Origin: Actinomyces sp.
GTDB lineage: Bacteria; Actinomycetota; Actinomycetes; Actinomycetales; Actinomycetaceae
Length of the DNA stretch: 64,000 nucleotides
Reading direction: 5' to 3'
NCBI RefSeq assembly: GCF_030530635.1
Contig: NZ_JAUMUL010000001.1
Coordinates: 1 to 64,000, forward strand
The notes under the pieces are model-generated. The model worked only from the letters and a program-made list of their open reading frames with translations, was not told the origin of the DNA and ran no database searches. Shown in pieces: positions 27,010 to 34,810 of the stretch; position 1 is the stretch's first letter; each line of letters opens with the position of its first letter. The position numbers were made by a program, and so were the translations under genes.

Positions 27010-27699
27010 ATGATCCGATTCGACAACGTCTCCAAGGTGTACAAGCGCGGAGCACGGCCTGCGCTCGACGACGTCTCCATTGAGATCGAGCGCGAGGAGT
27101 TCGTGTTCCTGGTGGGAGCCTCCGGTTCCGGAAAATCCACCTTCCTGCGCCTGACCCTGCGCGAGGAGCGACCCACCTCCGGGTCCATCCACGTGCTCGG
27201 GCGCGACCTGTCGCAGATCTCCAGTTGGAAGGTTCCCAAGCTGCGTCAGGAAATGGGCTTCGTCTTCCAGGACTTCCGGCTGCTGGAGAACAAGAGCGTA
27301 TTCGAGAACGTGGCCATCGCCTCCCAGGTGATCGGCAAGCCCCGCCACTACATCCTTTCCGCCGTTCCCGAGGCGCTGGAATTGGTGGGGCTGTCGGGCA
27401 AGGAGAAGCGACTGCCCCATGAGTTGTCCGGCGGCGAGCAGCAGCGCGTGGCCATTGCCCGCGCCATGGTCAACCGTCCCAAGCTGCTGATGGCCGACGA
27501 ACCCACCGGCAACCTCGACCCGTCGACCTCCGTGGGCATCATGCGCCTGCTGGACCGCATCAACCGGCAGGGCACCACCGTGGTCATGGCCACCCACGAC
27601 GACGAGATCGTCGACCAGATGCGTAAACGCGTCATCGAGCTAAAGGCCGGAGAGGTTGTACGTGACCAGGCTCGCGGCGTGTACGGCTCGGACCGCTGA
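27010..27699 (+). CDS. ftsE: Cell-division ATP-binding protein FtsE
   Basis: The 229-residue ATPase of the FtsEX complex, which couples division-ring assembly to activation of a periplasmic peptidoglycan hydrolase. MIRFDNVSKVYKRG start, Walker A GASGSGKST (about residues 36-44), Q-loop FQDFRLL, signature LSGGEQQR (about 140-147) and Walker B LLMADEPTGNLDP are all intact. ATG 27010 matches the family start; the in-frame extension to 26920 lacks homology. ftsX follows after 66 bases and the M23 hydrolase after it, forming a division operon. Confidence 0.96.
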   Translation: MIRFDNVSKVYKRGARPALDDVSIEIEREEFVFLVGASGSGKSTFLRLTLREERPTSGSIHVLGRDLSQISSWKVPKLRQEMGFVFQDFRLLENKSVFENVAIASQVIGKPRHYILSAVPEALELVGLSGKEKRLPHELSGGEQQRVAIARAMVNRPKLLMADEPTGNLDPSTSVGIMRLLDRINRQGTTVVMATHDDEIVDQMRKRVIELKAGEVVRDQARGVYGSDR

Positions 27700-27765
27700 G
27701 GCCGGTGGAGCATTGAACATTCGTGAATGCCGTGAATGCAGTGAATGAGGTATTGAGGTAACCGC

Positions 27766-28680
27766 ATGCGATTCCGTTTCATCGTCTCCGAGATCTTCAA
27801 GGGGCTCAGCCGCAACCTGGTCATGACCGTCTCGGTGATCCTGGTGTCCTTCGTGTCACTGCTGTTCGTCGGCGCCTCGGTGCTGTTGCAGAACCAGATC
27901 TCCGTAATGAAGGGCTACTGGTACGACAAGGTCGAGGTCAGCGTCTACATGTGCCCGACGCCGTCCAGCGTGGCCGCCTGCGCGGAGGGTGAGGCCACCC
28001 AGGAGCAGATCGACGCCGTCGAGGATCTGGTCAACTCCGACACGCTCGCCCCCTACATCGACAGCTACAGCATCGAGTCCAAGGCCGAGGCTTACAAACG
28101 ATTCATGGACGCTTATGGGGACAAGCGCCTGGGCCGCAACGCCACCGAGGACATGATGCCGGTCTCCTTCCGCATCAAGCTGGTGGACCCGGAGAAGTAC
28201 CAGGTGGTCGCCGAACAGTTCACCGGCCGTCCCGGCGTTGAACGCGTAGTTGACCAGTCCGACACCCTCGAACCGCTGTTCGTGGTGATGAACCGGACGT
28301 CGTGGATCACCGGAGGGCTGGCCGCCATCCTGGCACTGACGGCGGTGCTGCTGATAGCGACGACCATTCGGTTGTCGGCCATGAGTCGATCCAAGGAGAC
28401 CGGCATCATGCGATTGGTCGGCGCCTCGAACCTGTTCATACAGCTGCCCTTCATGCTTGAGGGTGCCATCGCCGCGCTGATCGGGGCGATCGGCGCCGTG
28501 GCCGCGTTGTGGGCGGGCGTGCGCTACATCATCGTGGACTGGCTGGCCGAATCGATCACCTTCGTCGCCTTCATCGGCACCGGCGATGTTCTGCGGCTGG
28601 CCCCCTGGCTGCTACTGGCCGCCGTCGTCCTGGCGCTGGTCTCCTCCGCCTTCTCACTGTCCAAGTACACGAGGGTCTGA
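27766..28680 (+). CDS. ftsX: Cell-division membrane protein FtsX
   Basis: The 304-residue membrane partner of FtsE. A first helix (about residues 20-42, VMTVSVILVSFVSLLFVGA) is followed by a large extracellular loop that should contact the hydrolase; it contains CPTPSSVAACAEG with two cysteines. A cluster of three helices (from about residue 180) forms the FtsX/MacB-type domain. ATG 27766 follows a TATTGAGGTAA stretch. The gene ends 5 bases before the M23 peptidase start, fitting a functional trio. Confidence 0.95.
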   Translation: MRFRFIVSEIFKGLSRNLVMTVSVILVSFVSLLFVGASVLLQNQISVMKGYWYDKVEVSVYMCPTPSSVAACAEGEATQEQIDAVEDLVNSDTLAPYIDSYSIESKAEAYKRFMDAYGDKRLGRNATEDMMPVSFRIKLVDPEKYQVVAEQFTGRPGVERVVDQSDTLEPLFVVMNRTSWITGGLAAILALTAVLLIATTIRLSAMSRSKETGIMRLVGASNLFIQLPFMLEGAIAALIGAIGAVAALWAGVRYIIVDWLAESITFVAFIGTGDVLRLAPWLLLAAVVLALVSSAFSLSKYTRV

Positions 28681-28685
28681 TTCTC

Positions 28686-30020
28686 ATGCTCCCACTGCTC
28701 TCCGCATTTCTGCCGTACCCCATCCGCCACCGCGTCAAGCGACGGACCGGTCGCGGGGCTGTCGGGGCCTTCACGCTGGTGCTAGTGGCCGCCCCGCTGT
28801 CCGTCGCCGCGCTGGCCGATGAGCGTCAGGACGCGGTCGATGATCAGGCCGCCGCTCAGCGCAAACAGGCAGAGTTGGCCGCATCCCTGGAGGGCGTGTC
28901 CGCTGAACTCGGTCAGGCCTATATTGAACTGCAGAATGCCGAGGCCTCCCTGGCCACCGCGCAGACCGAGCTTGACGACGCCCAGACGGTGCTGGCCGAG
29001 AAGGAGCGGGAGCAGCAGACTGCCGCCGACCGTCTGGCTGTGGCCGAATCCGAGCTGTCCGCCCTGAAGGAGGAGTCGGAACAGACACAGAACACCGTGG
29101 ATGAGAACGTCACCTCGGTGGCGGACCTGGTTGTGGCCACCTACCAGGGTGACAGTGCCATCACCTCCTGGACCTACGTGTTCTCCTCCGATTCGGTCGA
29201 TGATCTCGCCGACCGGACCTCCACCATGGAGATCGCCGCCGGTGTGCAGGACTCCGTCCTGGCTGCCGCGGAAGAGGACCGCGCTCTGGCGGCCAACCGG
29301 GAGGCGCGGCAGGACGCCACCACCGAACGCGTGTCCACGCTCAAGGCAGAGGCAGATGCCGCCAAATCGGCGGCCCAGGCCGCAAAGGACACCGCCAAGA
29401 CCAAACGTGACCAGGTGGCCTCCCTGAAGGCCGAGAAGGCGACCGCCGCCTCGAACCTGGAGACGCAGAAGGCCGGCCTGGAGCAGCAGCAGGCGCAGGC
29501 GGCCGCCGACGAGGAGGCCGCCGCCGCCAAGATCGCCGAACTCGACGCCGCGAATCGGGCCTCCGCCGGATACACCGGTTCAGCCTCGGACGCGGGGGCG
29601 TCATCCTCACTGGGAAGCGGGACGATCGGACACCCGATCGCAGGTCCGCTCATCGTCGCCTCTCCCTTCGGCTACCGGATCCACCCCATCACCGGGGAGA
29701 GCCGGCTACATGCCGGGGTCGACCTCGTTGCCTCCTCCGGCACGCCCCAGTACGCGGGAGTGGCCGGTACTGTCACCCACAACATCAATAGTTCATGCGG
29801 TAATGGCGTGTTCATCAACGGAGGTGTCATCAACGGCCAGTCCGTCGTGCTCGCCTACTGCCACCTGTCTGCGATCTCAGTGCCCAATGGCGCCACCGTC
29901 ACCCGGGGGCAGACCATCGGCCTAACGGGCATGACCGGGGGAGCCACCGGCCCGCACGTCCACTTCGAGGTGATCATCAACGGCGTTGAGGTGGACCCCA
30001 TGAGCCTGCCCGGGTTCTGA
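28686..30020 (+). CDS. Coiled-coil M23 (LytM) peptidoglycan endopeptidase
   Basis: A 444-residue exported hydrolase, probably the target of FtsEX (role like RipC or EnvC/PcsB). An N-terminal basic stretch and hydrophobic signal segment (about residues 25-42, TLVLVAAPLSVAALA) are followed by long Ala/Glu/Gln-rich coiled coils (about 45-300), as used for contact with FtsX. The C-terminal M23 domain (about 318-444) contains SPFGYRIHP, LHAGVDL (zinc His and Asp) and HVHFE. These residues are all present, so it should be an active zinc peptidase rather than a degenerate activator. ATG 28686 was chosen because it lies 5 bases after ftsX and precedes the signal segment. Confidence 0.92.
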   Translation: MLPLLSAFLPYPIRHRVKRRTGRGAVGAFTLVLVAAPLSVAALADERQDAVDDQAAAQRKQAELAASLEGVSAELGQAYIELQNAEASLATAQTELDDAQTVLAEKEREQQTAADRLAVAESELSALKEESEQTQNTVDENVTSVADLVVATYQGDSAITSWTYVFSSDSVDDLADRTSTMEIAAGVQDSVLAAAEEDRALAANREARQDATTERVSTLKAEADAAKSAAQAAKDTAKTKRDQVASLKAEKATAASNLETQKAGLEQQQAQAAADEEAAAAKIAELDAANRASAGYTGSASDAGASSSLGSGTIGHPIAGPLIVASPFGYRIHPITGESRLHAGVDLVASSGTPQYAGVAGTVTHNINSSCGNGVFINGGVINGQSVVLAYCHLSAISVPNGATVTRGQTIGLTGMTGGATGPHVHFEVIINGVEVDPMSLPGF

Positions 30021-30111
30021 ACGCAGGTCGGGCTGTCTTGGCGGCCGCCGCCGTCGGCAGTAATATGCGGCGCCGTGGCTTGACGGCCCGGGACGAGGGA
30101 AGGAGATGCCG

Positions 30112-30642
30112 GTGGCCAAGAAGACCGAGGGGGCGAGGAAACTCACTCCGGCGGAGCGCGCTAAGGCGGCTGCCGACGCGCACAAGACCATCGCCCGCAA
30201 CCGCAAGGCGACGCACGACTACTTCATTGAGGACCGCTACGAGGCGGGGCTCGCCCTGACCGGCACCGAGGTCAAGGCACTGCGCATGGGGCGTGCCTCC
30301 CTGACCGAGGCGTGGATCGAGATCGACCGCAACGGTGAGGCCTGGCTGCAGGGCGCCCACATTCCCGAATACCTGCAAGGCACCTGGAACAACCATTCCC
30401 CGCGCCGCAAGCGCAAGCTGCTGCTGCACCGGGCCGAGCTGGACAGGCTCGCGCAGCGGGTGCAGGCCAAGGGGTACACGATCGTGCCCCTGGAGCTGTA
30501 CTTCACCGCCGGGCGCGTAAAACTCGAGATCGCCCTGGCCCGCGGTAAGCAGGACTGGGACAAGCGCCAGGCCCTGCGAGAGGCGCAGGACAAGCGGGAC
30601 GCGGCGCGCGCCATGGCCGCCGCCAACCGGCGCCGGGGCTGA
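30112..30642 (+). CDS. smpB: SsrA-binding protein SmpB
   Basis: Binds tmRNA and brings it to stalled ribosomes for trans-translation. It is about 176 residues with a basic Lys/Arg-rich N-terminus and the core NRKATHDYFIEDRYEAGLALTGTEVKALR, AWLQGAHIPEY, and the C-terminal KQDWDKR helix that enters the decoding centre. Two starts are possible: ATG 30106 abuts the SD GGAAGGAG, and GTG 30112 has better spacing. It follows the FtsEX-M23 genes, and ssrA lies about 1.3 kb downstream. Confidence 0.96.
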   Translation: MAKKTEGARKLTPAERAKAAADAHKTIARNRKATHDYFIEDRYEAGLALTGTEVKALRMGRASLTEAWIEIDRNGEAWLQGAHIPEYLQGTWNNHSPRRKRKLLLHRAELDRLAQRVQAKGYTIVPLELYFTAGRVKLEIALARGKQDWDKRQALREAQDKRDAARAMAAANRRRG

Positions 30643-30770
30643 CGTGGGCATTCCGGGAACCCCCGCGGCGGGAGCGACATTGCCTGCCGGTCAGAGGGGT
30701 GCCAGTGCCGCCGTCGGGCTGCCGGCCGGTAGCCCGAAGAGTGGGACGGTGGCGCGCGGGGCGGCTCGCC

Positions 30771-31766
30771 TTACCAGCGGTCGTGCACGTGGGCGCGGAT
30801 GCGCCGGTCGTACAGGTCCGCCAGGGCGGCATGCAGCTGCTCGCTGAGCGGTTCCAGGGCGGCGGCGGAGGCGTTGGCGCGGGCCTGTTCGGCGTTGCGC
30901 GCGCCGGGGATCACGGTGGCGACGCCCGGCTGGTCCAGGATCCAGCGCAGTGCCACCTGGGTGGGGGTGGCGCCCGCCGGGCCGAGCTCGCGGCACAGGG
31001 CGCTGAACTCCTGGGCGGCCTTGACGCCGACGTTGAAGGGCACTCCGGAGAAAGTCTCGCCGATGTCGAAGGCGGAGCCGTCGCGGTTGTAGTTGCGGTG
31101 GTCGGAGGCGGGGAAGGTGGTGTCCGTGGTGTAGCGGCCGGACAGAAGTCCGGAGGCCAGCGGCACGCGGGCGATGATCGCGGTGCTCGTGGCCTGCGCC
31201 GTCGGCAGCACTTGTTCCAGCGGCTTGCGGCGCAGGACGTTGATGATTATCTGCACGCTGGCGCAGCCGGGGCGTCGCATGGCCTCCAGGGCCTGGGCGC
31301 AGGTCTCCACGCTGACGCCGTAGGCGCGGATGCGGCCGCCCGCCACCATCTCCTCCAGCCAGTCCCAGGTGTGCTCGGCGGAGATGACCTCACTGGGCGG
31401 GCAGTGCAGCTGCACCAGGTCGATGGTGTCCACGCCCAGGTTCTTCCGGGAACGGTCGTTCCAGGTCAGGAAGGCTTCGCGCGTGTAATTGCCGGGGAGC
31501 TGTTCCACGCGTCGGCCCATCTTGGTGGCGATGGTGAGTCCGGCGTCGGGGTGGGCGGCGGCGAAGGCGCCGACGAACTGCTCGGAGCGGCCGTCGCCGT
31601 AGACGTCGGCGGTGTCAATGAAGGTGACGCCTGCGTCGAGCGCCGCCTGCAGGGTGGCGGTGGCATCATCGGCGGTGACTTCGCCCCAGTCGGAGCCGAG
31701 CTGCCAGGTGCCGATGCCGACGGCGGAGATATTGCGATCCAGGGCGGGGAGCGGGCGGGTCTCCAT
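30771..31766 (-). CDS. Aldo/keto reductase
   Basis: A 331-residue NADPH-dependent oxidoreductase of the AKR superfamily (YhdN/General-stress-69-like). The TIM barrel carries GIGTWQLG, FIDTADVYGDGRSEQFVG (catalytic Asp and Tyr), IATKMG (catalytic Lys), LVQLHCPP (catalytic His) and the cofactor segment VATVIPGARNAEQ near the C-terminus. The physiological substrate cannot be read from sequence. It is transcribed against smpB and ssrA and breaks what is otherwise a conserved order. Confidence 0.93.
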   Translation of the reverse strand: METRPLPALDRNISAVGIGTWQLGSDWGEVTADDATATLQAALDAGVTFIDTADVYGDGRSEQFVGAFAAAHPDAGLTIATKMGRRVEQLPGNYTREAFLTWNDRSRKNLGVDTIDLVQLHCPPSEVISAEHTWDWLEEMVAGGRIRAYGVSVETCAQALEAMRRPGCASVQIIINVLRRKPLEQVLPTAQATSTAIIARVPLASGLLSGRYTTDTTFPASDHRNYNRDGSAFDIGETFSGVPFNVGVKAAQEFSALCRELGPAGATPTQVALRWILDQPGVATVIPGARNAEQARANASAAALEPLSEQLHAALADLYDRRIRAHVHDRW

Positions 31767-31940
31767 GATGTGCCTCCTACGAGTTCGAGCCGATGCCGTC
31801 AGCCTAGCGGCATCTAGTGGTCCGGCAAAACAAATCTAGTGGCGAAGGTCTCGCAGTCGCTGCAGCCGGCGCTGGTATCCTTGAGGTGCTGAAGTTTCAG
31901 TGGGTTCCCGCGCGGCGTGCCGGGCGGGGATAATTCAACA

Positions 31941-32311
31941 GGGGATGATCGGTTTCGACGACGGTCGTGGATTCAGGAGAAGCGGGTCGAGGATGCACAG
32001 TCATCTCGTCAACGCTCTGTGCGAACCAATAGGTGCCGATAACACTCGCACCGACTTCGCCCTCGCCGCCTGAGGCGAGCCTCGAAGTCCGTCAGCCCGG
32101 GGGAGCTTCCGCCCCGGTTCCTGGCGTCATCTAGGAAGCCACTGCTGAGGCCCTACGCCACCGGGGGTCTCGGGACTTCAAGGTGGCTGAGCCCGTCGGC
32201 GTCCTTGTTCGCGTGAGACGCCGGGGCCGAGAAAAATAGCAGCGAACTGCACCCGGAGAAGTCCTGTTGCACCACCGTCGGACCGGGGTTCGATTCCCCG
32301 CATCTCCACCA
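31941..32311 (+). ncRNA. ssrA: Transfer-messenger RNA (tmRNA)
   Basis: Starts GGGGATGATCGGTTTCGACG and ends CGGGGTTCGATTCCCCGCATCTCC plus ACCA (two short matches to the tRNA-like domain). GGGGATG pairs with CATCTCC, and CCA is encoded. The tag ORF (32035-32073) reads ADNTRTDFALAA, then TGA followed by a GCGAG hairpin arm. It acts with SmpB to release stalled ribosomes and mark products for proteolysis. GATAAT at 31929-31934 lies just upstream of the mature 5' end and may be its promoter element, although the 5' end is normally made by RNase P. Confidence 0.96.
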
Positions 32312-32314
32312 AGA

Positions 32315-32355
32315 ACCTGCTGGCGCAGACGCGGTCACGCGCCAGCAGGTTTTTT
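32315..32355 (+). terminator. Rho-independent terminator of ssrA
   Basis: ACCTGCTGGCGC (32315-32326) pairs perfectly with GCGCCAGCAGGT (32339-32350), followed by TTTTTG. It begins 4 bases after the tmRNA CCA end. Confidence 0.93.
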
Positions 32356-32356
32356 G

Positions 32357-32622
32357 CGCTCGTGGCCGGCTTCGATCCTGCGTGTGAGAGTTCGTTTTCT
32401 GAGCCAAAACCCCTAGTCAGAGTGTTTTGAGGCGCGCGAGAGTTGGGCTGTTTCGTTGGCGGGTGGCTTTTCGAATGGTGGGACAGGCCCCGGCGGACGC
32501 TAGGACCTGGGTTCCTATGTCAGTAGGTCGTTGCCCTGGGTCTCGCTGAACTCGGGTTCGATGATGATGTCGGCTGGTGTACTGCTCTGACTGGCATCGT
32601 CGTGTGGTGGTTCGGCCCATGT
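32357..32622. other. Intergenic region, no gene seen
   Basis: No start with an RBS and no codon bias on either strand. It is less GC-rich than the flanks. It lies between the ssrA terminator and the 3' end of the EcsC-like gene and could be part of an old insertion next to ssrA. Confidence 0.4.
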
Positions 32623-33273
32623 CTACGGTGCAGGGCCGAGGATTGTATAGCCTGCTTTGATGACGAAGGATCCGAACAGAAGGTTTCCTCCGCCGCCGAT
32701 GGCTGCCCCGATCATGAGGGGGACTTGCTTGCCGAGGACTAGGATGCCGGTCTTGGCGCCCCACTTGGTGACAAAGCGTGGCCCCAGGATCTTGTTGGCT
32801 TGCTTCACGGCTTCCATAGGGAGCGCTTCGACGAGCTTCTTGCCCCAGTATGGCGCGGTTCGTCCGATGACCTTGTCGAGAAGCTTGGAGGATGCGGAGT
32901 TGCCGAATAGGACTGCGGTGACGAGCATCTTGCGACGCTCCAGATCTTCTAGATCGAGGTCGTGGATCTCGGCCAAGCAGAGGATGTAAAAGACTGACGC
33001 TTCAAGGTAGGTCACGAGATCTAGGCCTGCGGCCGAGGCCTGGGCTACTCCGTTGGGAACGACGGCAGCCGTTCCTGCCCCGGTACCGGAGGCCGTCACT
33101 GTCCCGAGGTACCACTTGTTGATGTATGAGATGAGTTCTTGGGGAGTCTTGTCTGGGTGGACACGGCGTAGCCGGGCGATGTTGGCCTGAGCGCGTGGCT
33201 GCTGGAGGATGAGGGCTTTGTTGAATCCTGCGGAGATTAGGGCACGTGGGTCCACCTTGGTAAAGTTCTGCAT
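32623..33273 (-). CDS. EcsC-like protein of unknown function
   Basis: A 216-residue protein with RVHPDKTPQELISYINKWYLG near residues 37-57, two long hydrophobic Ala/Gly stretches, DLEDLERRKMLVTAVLFG in the middle and a glycine-rich membrane-active segment (LMIGAAIGGGGNLLFG) near the C-terminus. This pattern resembles EcsC-family proteins. Their function is unclear; some act as effector-like membrane proteins near defence or secretion genes. No SD is visible. Base composition is lower in GC than its neighbours, suggesting acquisition beside ssrA. Family assignment is moderate. Confidence 0.6.
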   Translation of the reverse strand: MQNFTKVDPRALISAGFNKALILQQPRAQANIARLRRVHPDKTPQELISYINKWYLGTVTASGTGAGTAAVVPNGVAQASAAGLDLVTYLEASVFYILCLAEIHDLDLEDLERRKMLVTAVLFGNSASSKLLDKVIGRTAPYWGKKLVEALPMEAVKQANKILGPRFVTKWGAKTGILVLGKQVPLMIGAAIGGGGNLLFGSFVIKAGYTILGPAP

Positions 33274-33614
33274 GGCTAGATTTTGACATGCGTGGCCGTG
33301 GATTATGGGGAGGCCGTCGCGGCGACAAGGGATCTTGGCCTGGTGGTGTCATCCCTTGATGTCGATCCGGCTACCGGCTTTGAACACGACGGTCGCGTCC
33401 CCTGTCGAACTCTGGGTTTTGTGAAGGGTGCTGTATCTGGTTCCGGTAGTTGCTGACTAGCTGTTGTGGGTCATGGTGTTGTAGACGCCGGGGGAATATA
33501 GGGGCGGCGGCGTCGGGTGGTCCACGCCCCTACGGCCTCCGCCCGGACTCTGTCGCGCGGCGCTAACCACGACTCGAGTTACAAGCACCGCGCTCACACC
33601 GACGACCCTTCGGG
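33274..33614. other. Intergenic region between EcsC-like and merR genes
   Basis: No gene is seen. AAGGGAT (about 33328) and ATCCCTT (about 33351) form an inverted repeat that may shape a hairpin upstream of the minus-strand gene. The rest has no clear feature until the MerR operator at 33615. Confidence 0.4.
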
Positions 33615-33645
33615 TTGACCCTGACACGGTGTGAGGGCCCATGGT
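33615..33645 (+). promoter_or_regulatory. MerR-type operator/promoter with dyad
   Basis: TTGACC (33615-33620) can serve as -35. CCCTGACAC and GTGTGAGGG (33619-33637) form a dyad with 8 of 9 matches around one base, placed where MerR regulators bind between -35 and -10. The start codon follows at 33652, pointing to autoregulation. Confidence 0.55.
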
Positions 33646-33651
33646 GGAGCC

Positions 33652-34476
33652 ATGGCCGAGACCACGAGCCTCATGACGATCGGCGAGTTCAGCTCATTGA
33701 CTCGCCTGTCGGTACGCATGCTGCGCCACTACGACGCTCACGGCGTGCTCGTGCCCGCCGACGTCGACCCGTGGACGGGATACCGCCGCTATGCGCCGCA
33801 TCAGCTGCGCGACGCCGTGGACATCCGGAACCTGCGCGATGTCGGGTTCGGCGTCTCCGCCATCTCCGCCCTGCTCGCCGCCCGCGGCACCCCGGCATGG
33901 TCGGCTGCGCTGGAGCTCCAGCGCGAGACCGTCATCGAGGAGACGCGCGCCGCCCAGGCTCGGCTGGCTCTCATCTCTCACCTCATCGAAGGAGAAACCA
34001 GCATGTCCATTACCGTCGAGCGCCGCACCATCGCGGCCATGACCATCGTATCCCTGCGCGACGTCATCCCGACCTACGCCGACGAGCATCTCCTCTGGGC
34101 CCGCATGATGCCCGAGATCACCCGGCAGGGCATCACGCCCATTGGTCCGTGTGGAGTGATCGAGCACGACGCCGAGTACACCGAGCACGACGTCGACGAG
34201 GAGATCTTCCTACCGGTCGCGTCCGGGACCACGGCCGGGGCGCCTTTACAGGTCCACGACCTTCCGGCTCGGGACTGCCTCGTGGCCCACGTCGTCGGGC
34301 CGTACGACCAGATCACCGGGGCCCATGACCGGCTGGCAACCCGAATCGCCGCCGAGGGACTGACGCCGCCGGCCGACGACTCCCTGGCGGGCAAGTCGTT
34401 CAACATCTACCTCACGACGCCGGACGCGGTTCCTGCCGACCAGCTCGTGACCGAGGTGTGCCTCCCGCTCGGCTGA
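33652..34476 (+). CDS. MerR-family regulator with GyrI-like effector domain
   Basis: A 274-residue transcription factor. The N-terminal winged helix reads TIGEFSSLTRLSVRMLRHYDAHGVL, then VDPWTGYRRYAPHQL, as in BmrR/TipA-type MerR proteins. A dimerisation helix follows (about residues 75-115). The C-terminal 155 residues fit a GyrI/AraC-effector-binding fold (ITVERRTIAAMTIVSLRDVIP start), which in BmrR binds amphipathic cations. ATG 33652 is preceded by GTGGAG; an upstream in-frame ATG at 33631 would overlap the dyad. No obvious target gene is adjacent, so it may regulate only itself and distant genes. Confidence 0.88.
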   Translation: MAETTSLMTIGEFSSLTRLSVRMLRHYDAHGVLVPADVDPWTGYRRYAPHQLRDAVDIRNLRDVGFGVSAISALLAARGTPAWSAALELQRETVIEETRAAQARLALISHLIEGETSMSITVERRTIAAMTIVSLRDVIPTYADEHLLWARMMPEITRQGITPIGPCGVIEHDAEYTEHDVDEEIFLPVASGTTAGAPLQVHDLPARDCLVAHVVGPYDQITGAHDRLATRIAAEGLTPPADDSLAGKSFNIYLTTPDAVPADQLVTEVCLPLG

Positions 34477-34810
34477 GCGTGCAGTCGAACGACAGCGAAG
34501 CCCCTGGAGGGATTGCGGCAATCCGCCTCGCCGGTGAGACACCAGACGTGTACTTCAGCGGCGAGGTGGATCATCTTGGTGCAGAGCCCCACGCCCTGGG
34601 CCGGTCGGACCGCCTGAGAGTATGTCTAGGACGGCCCAAGTAGGCCCTGGCGCGGGTCGGACGACCGAACCGAAAACAGCTACACAGCCCAAACACCGCC
34701 CAACCTCCACACCCTCAGACCGGTAGAGCCGACAATTCCCCGCGTATAAGGCGCCGGCCGTCCCGCAGGGCAGATTCGACTCTCTGTACGACGTACCTCG
34801 TGGATGCCGC
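34477..34810. other. Intergenic region, probable element debris
   Basis: No gene is seen on either strand. It contains the second copy (34707-34730) of the sequence found at 451-474 and several short degenerate inverted repeats (GGTCGGACCG, GGTCGGACGACCG). This suggests the edge of a lost mobile element. Confidence 0.4.
34707..34730. repeat. 24-bp sequence shared with 451-474
   Basis: CCACACCCTCAGACC followed by GGTAGAGCC matches 22 of 24 bases at 451-474, more than 34 kb away, and both sit in gene-free DNA. Looser similarity extends about 25 bases on the 5' side (CAGCCCA...CC). Confidence 0.45.

Noticed and set aside
32153..32407. Small minus-strand ORF over tmRNA
   Set aside because: It lies across the tmRNA 3' domain and terminator and has no RBS.
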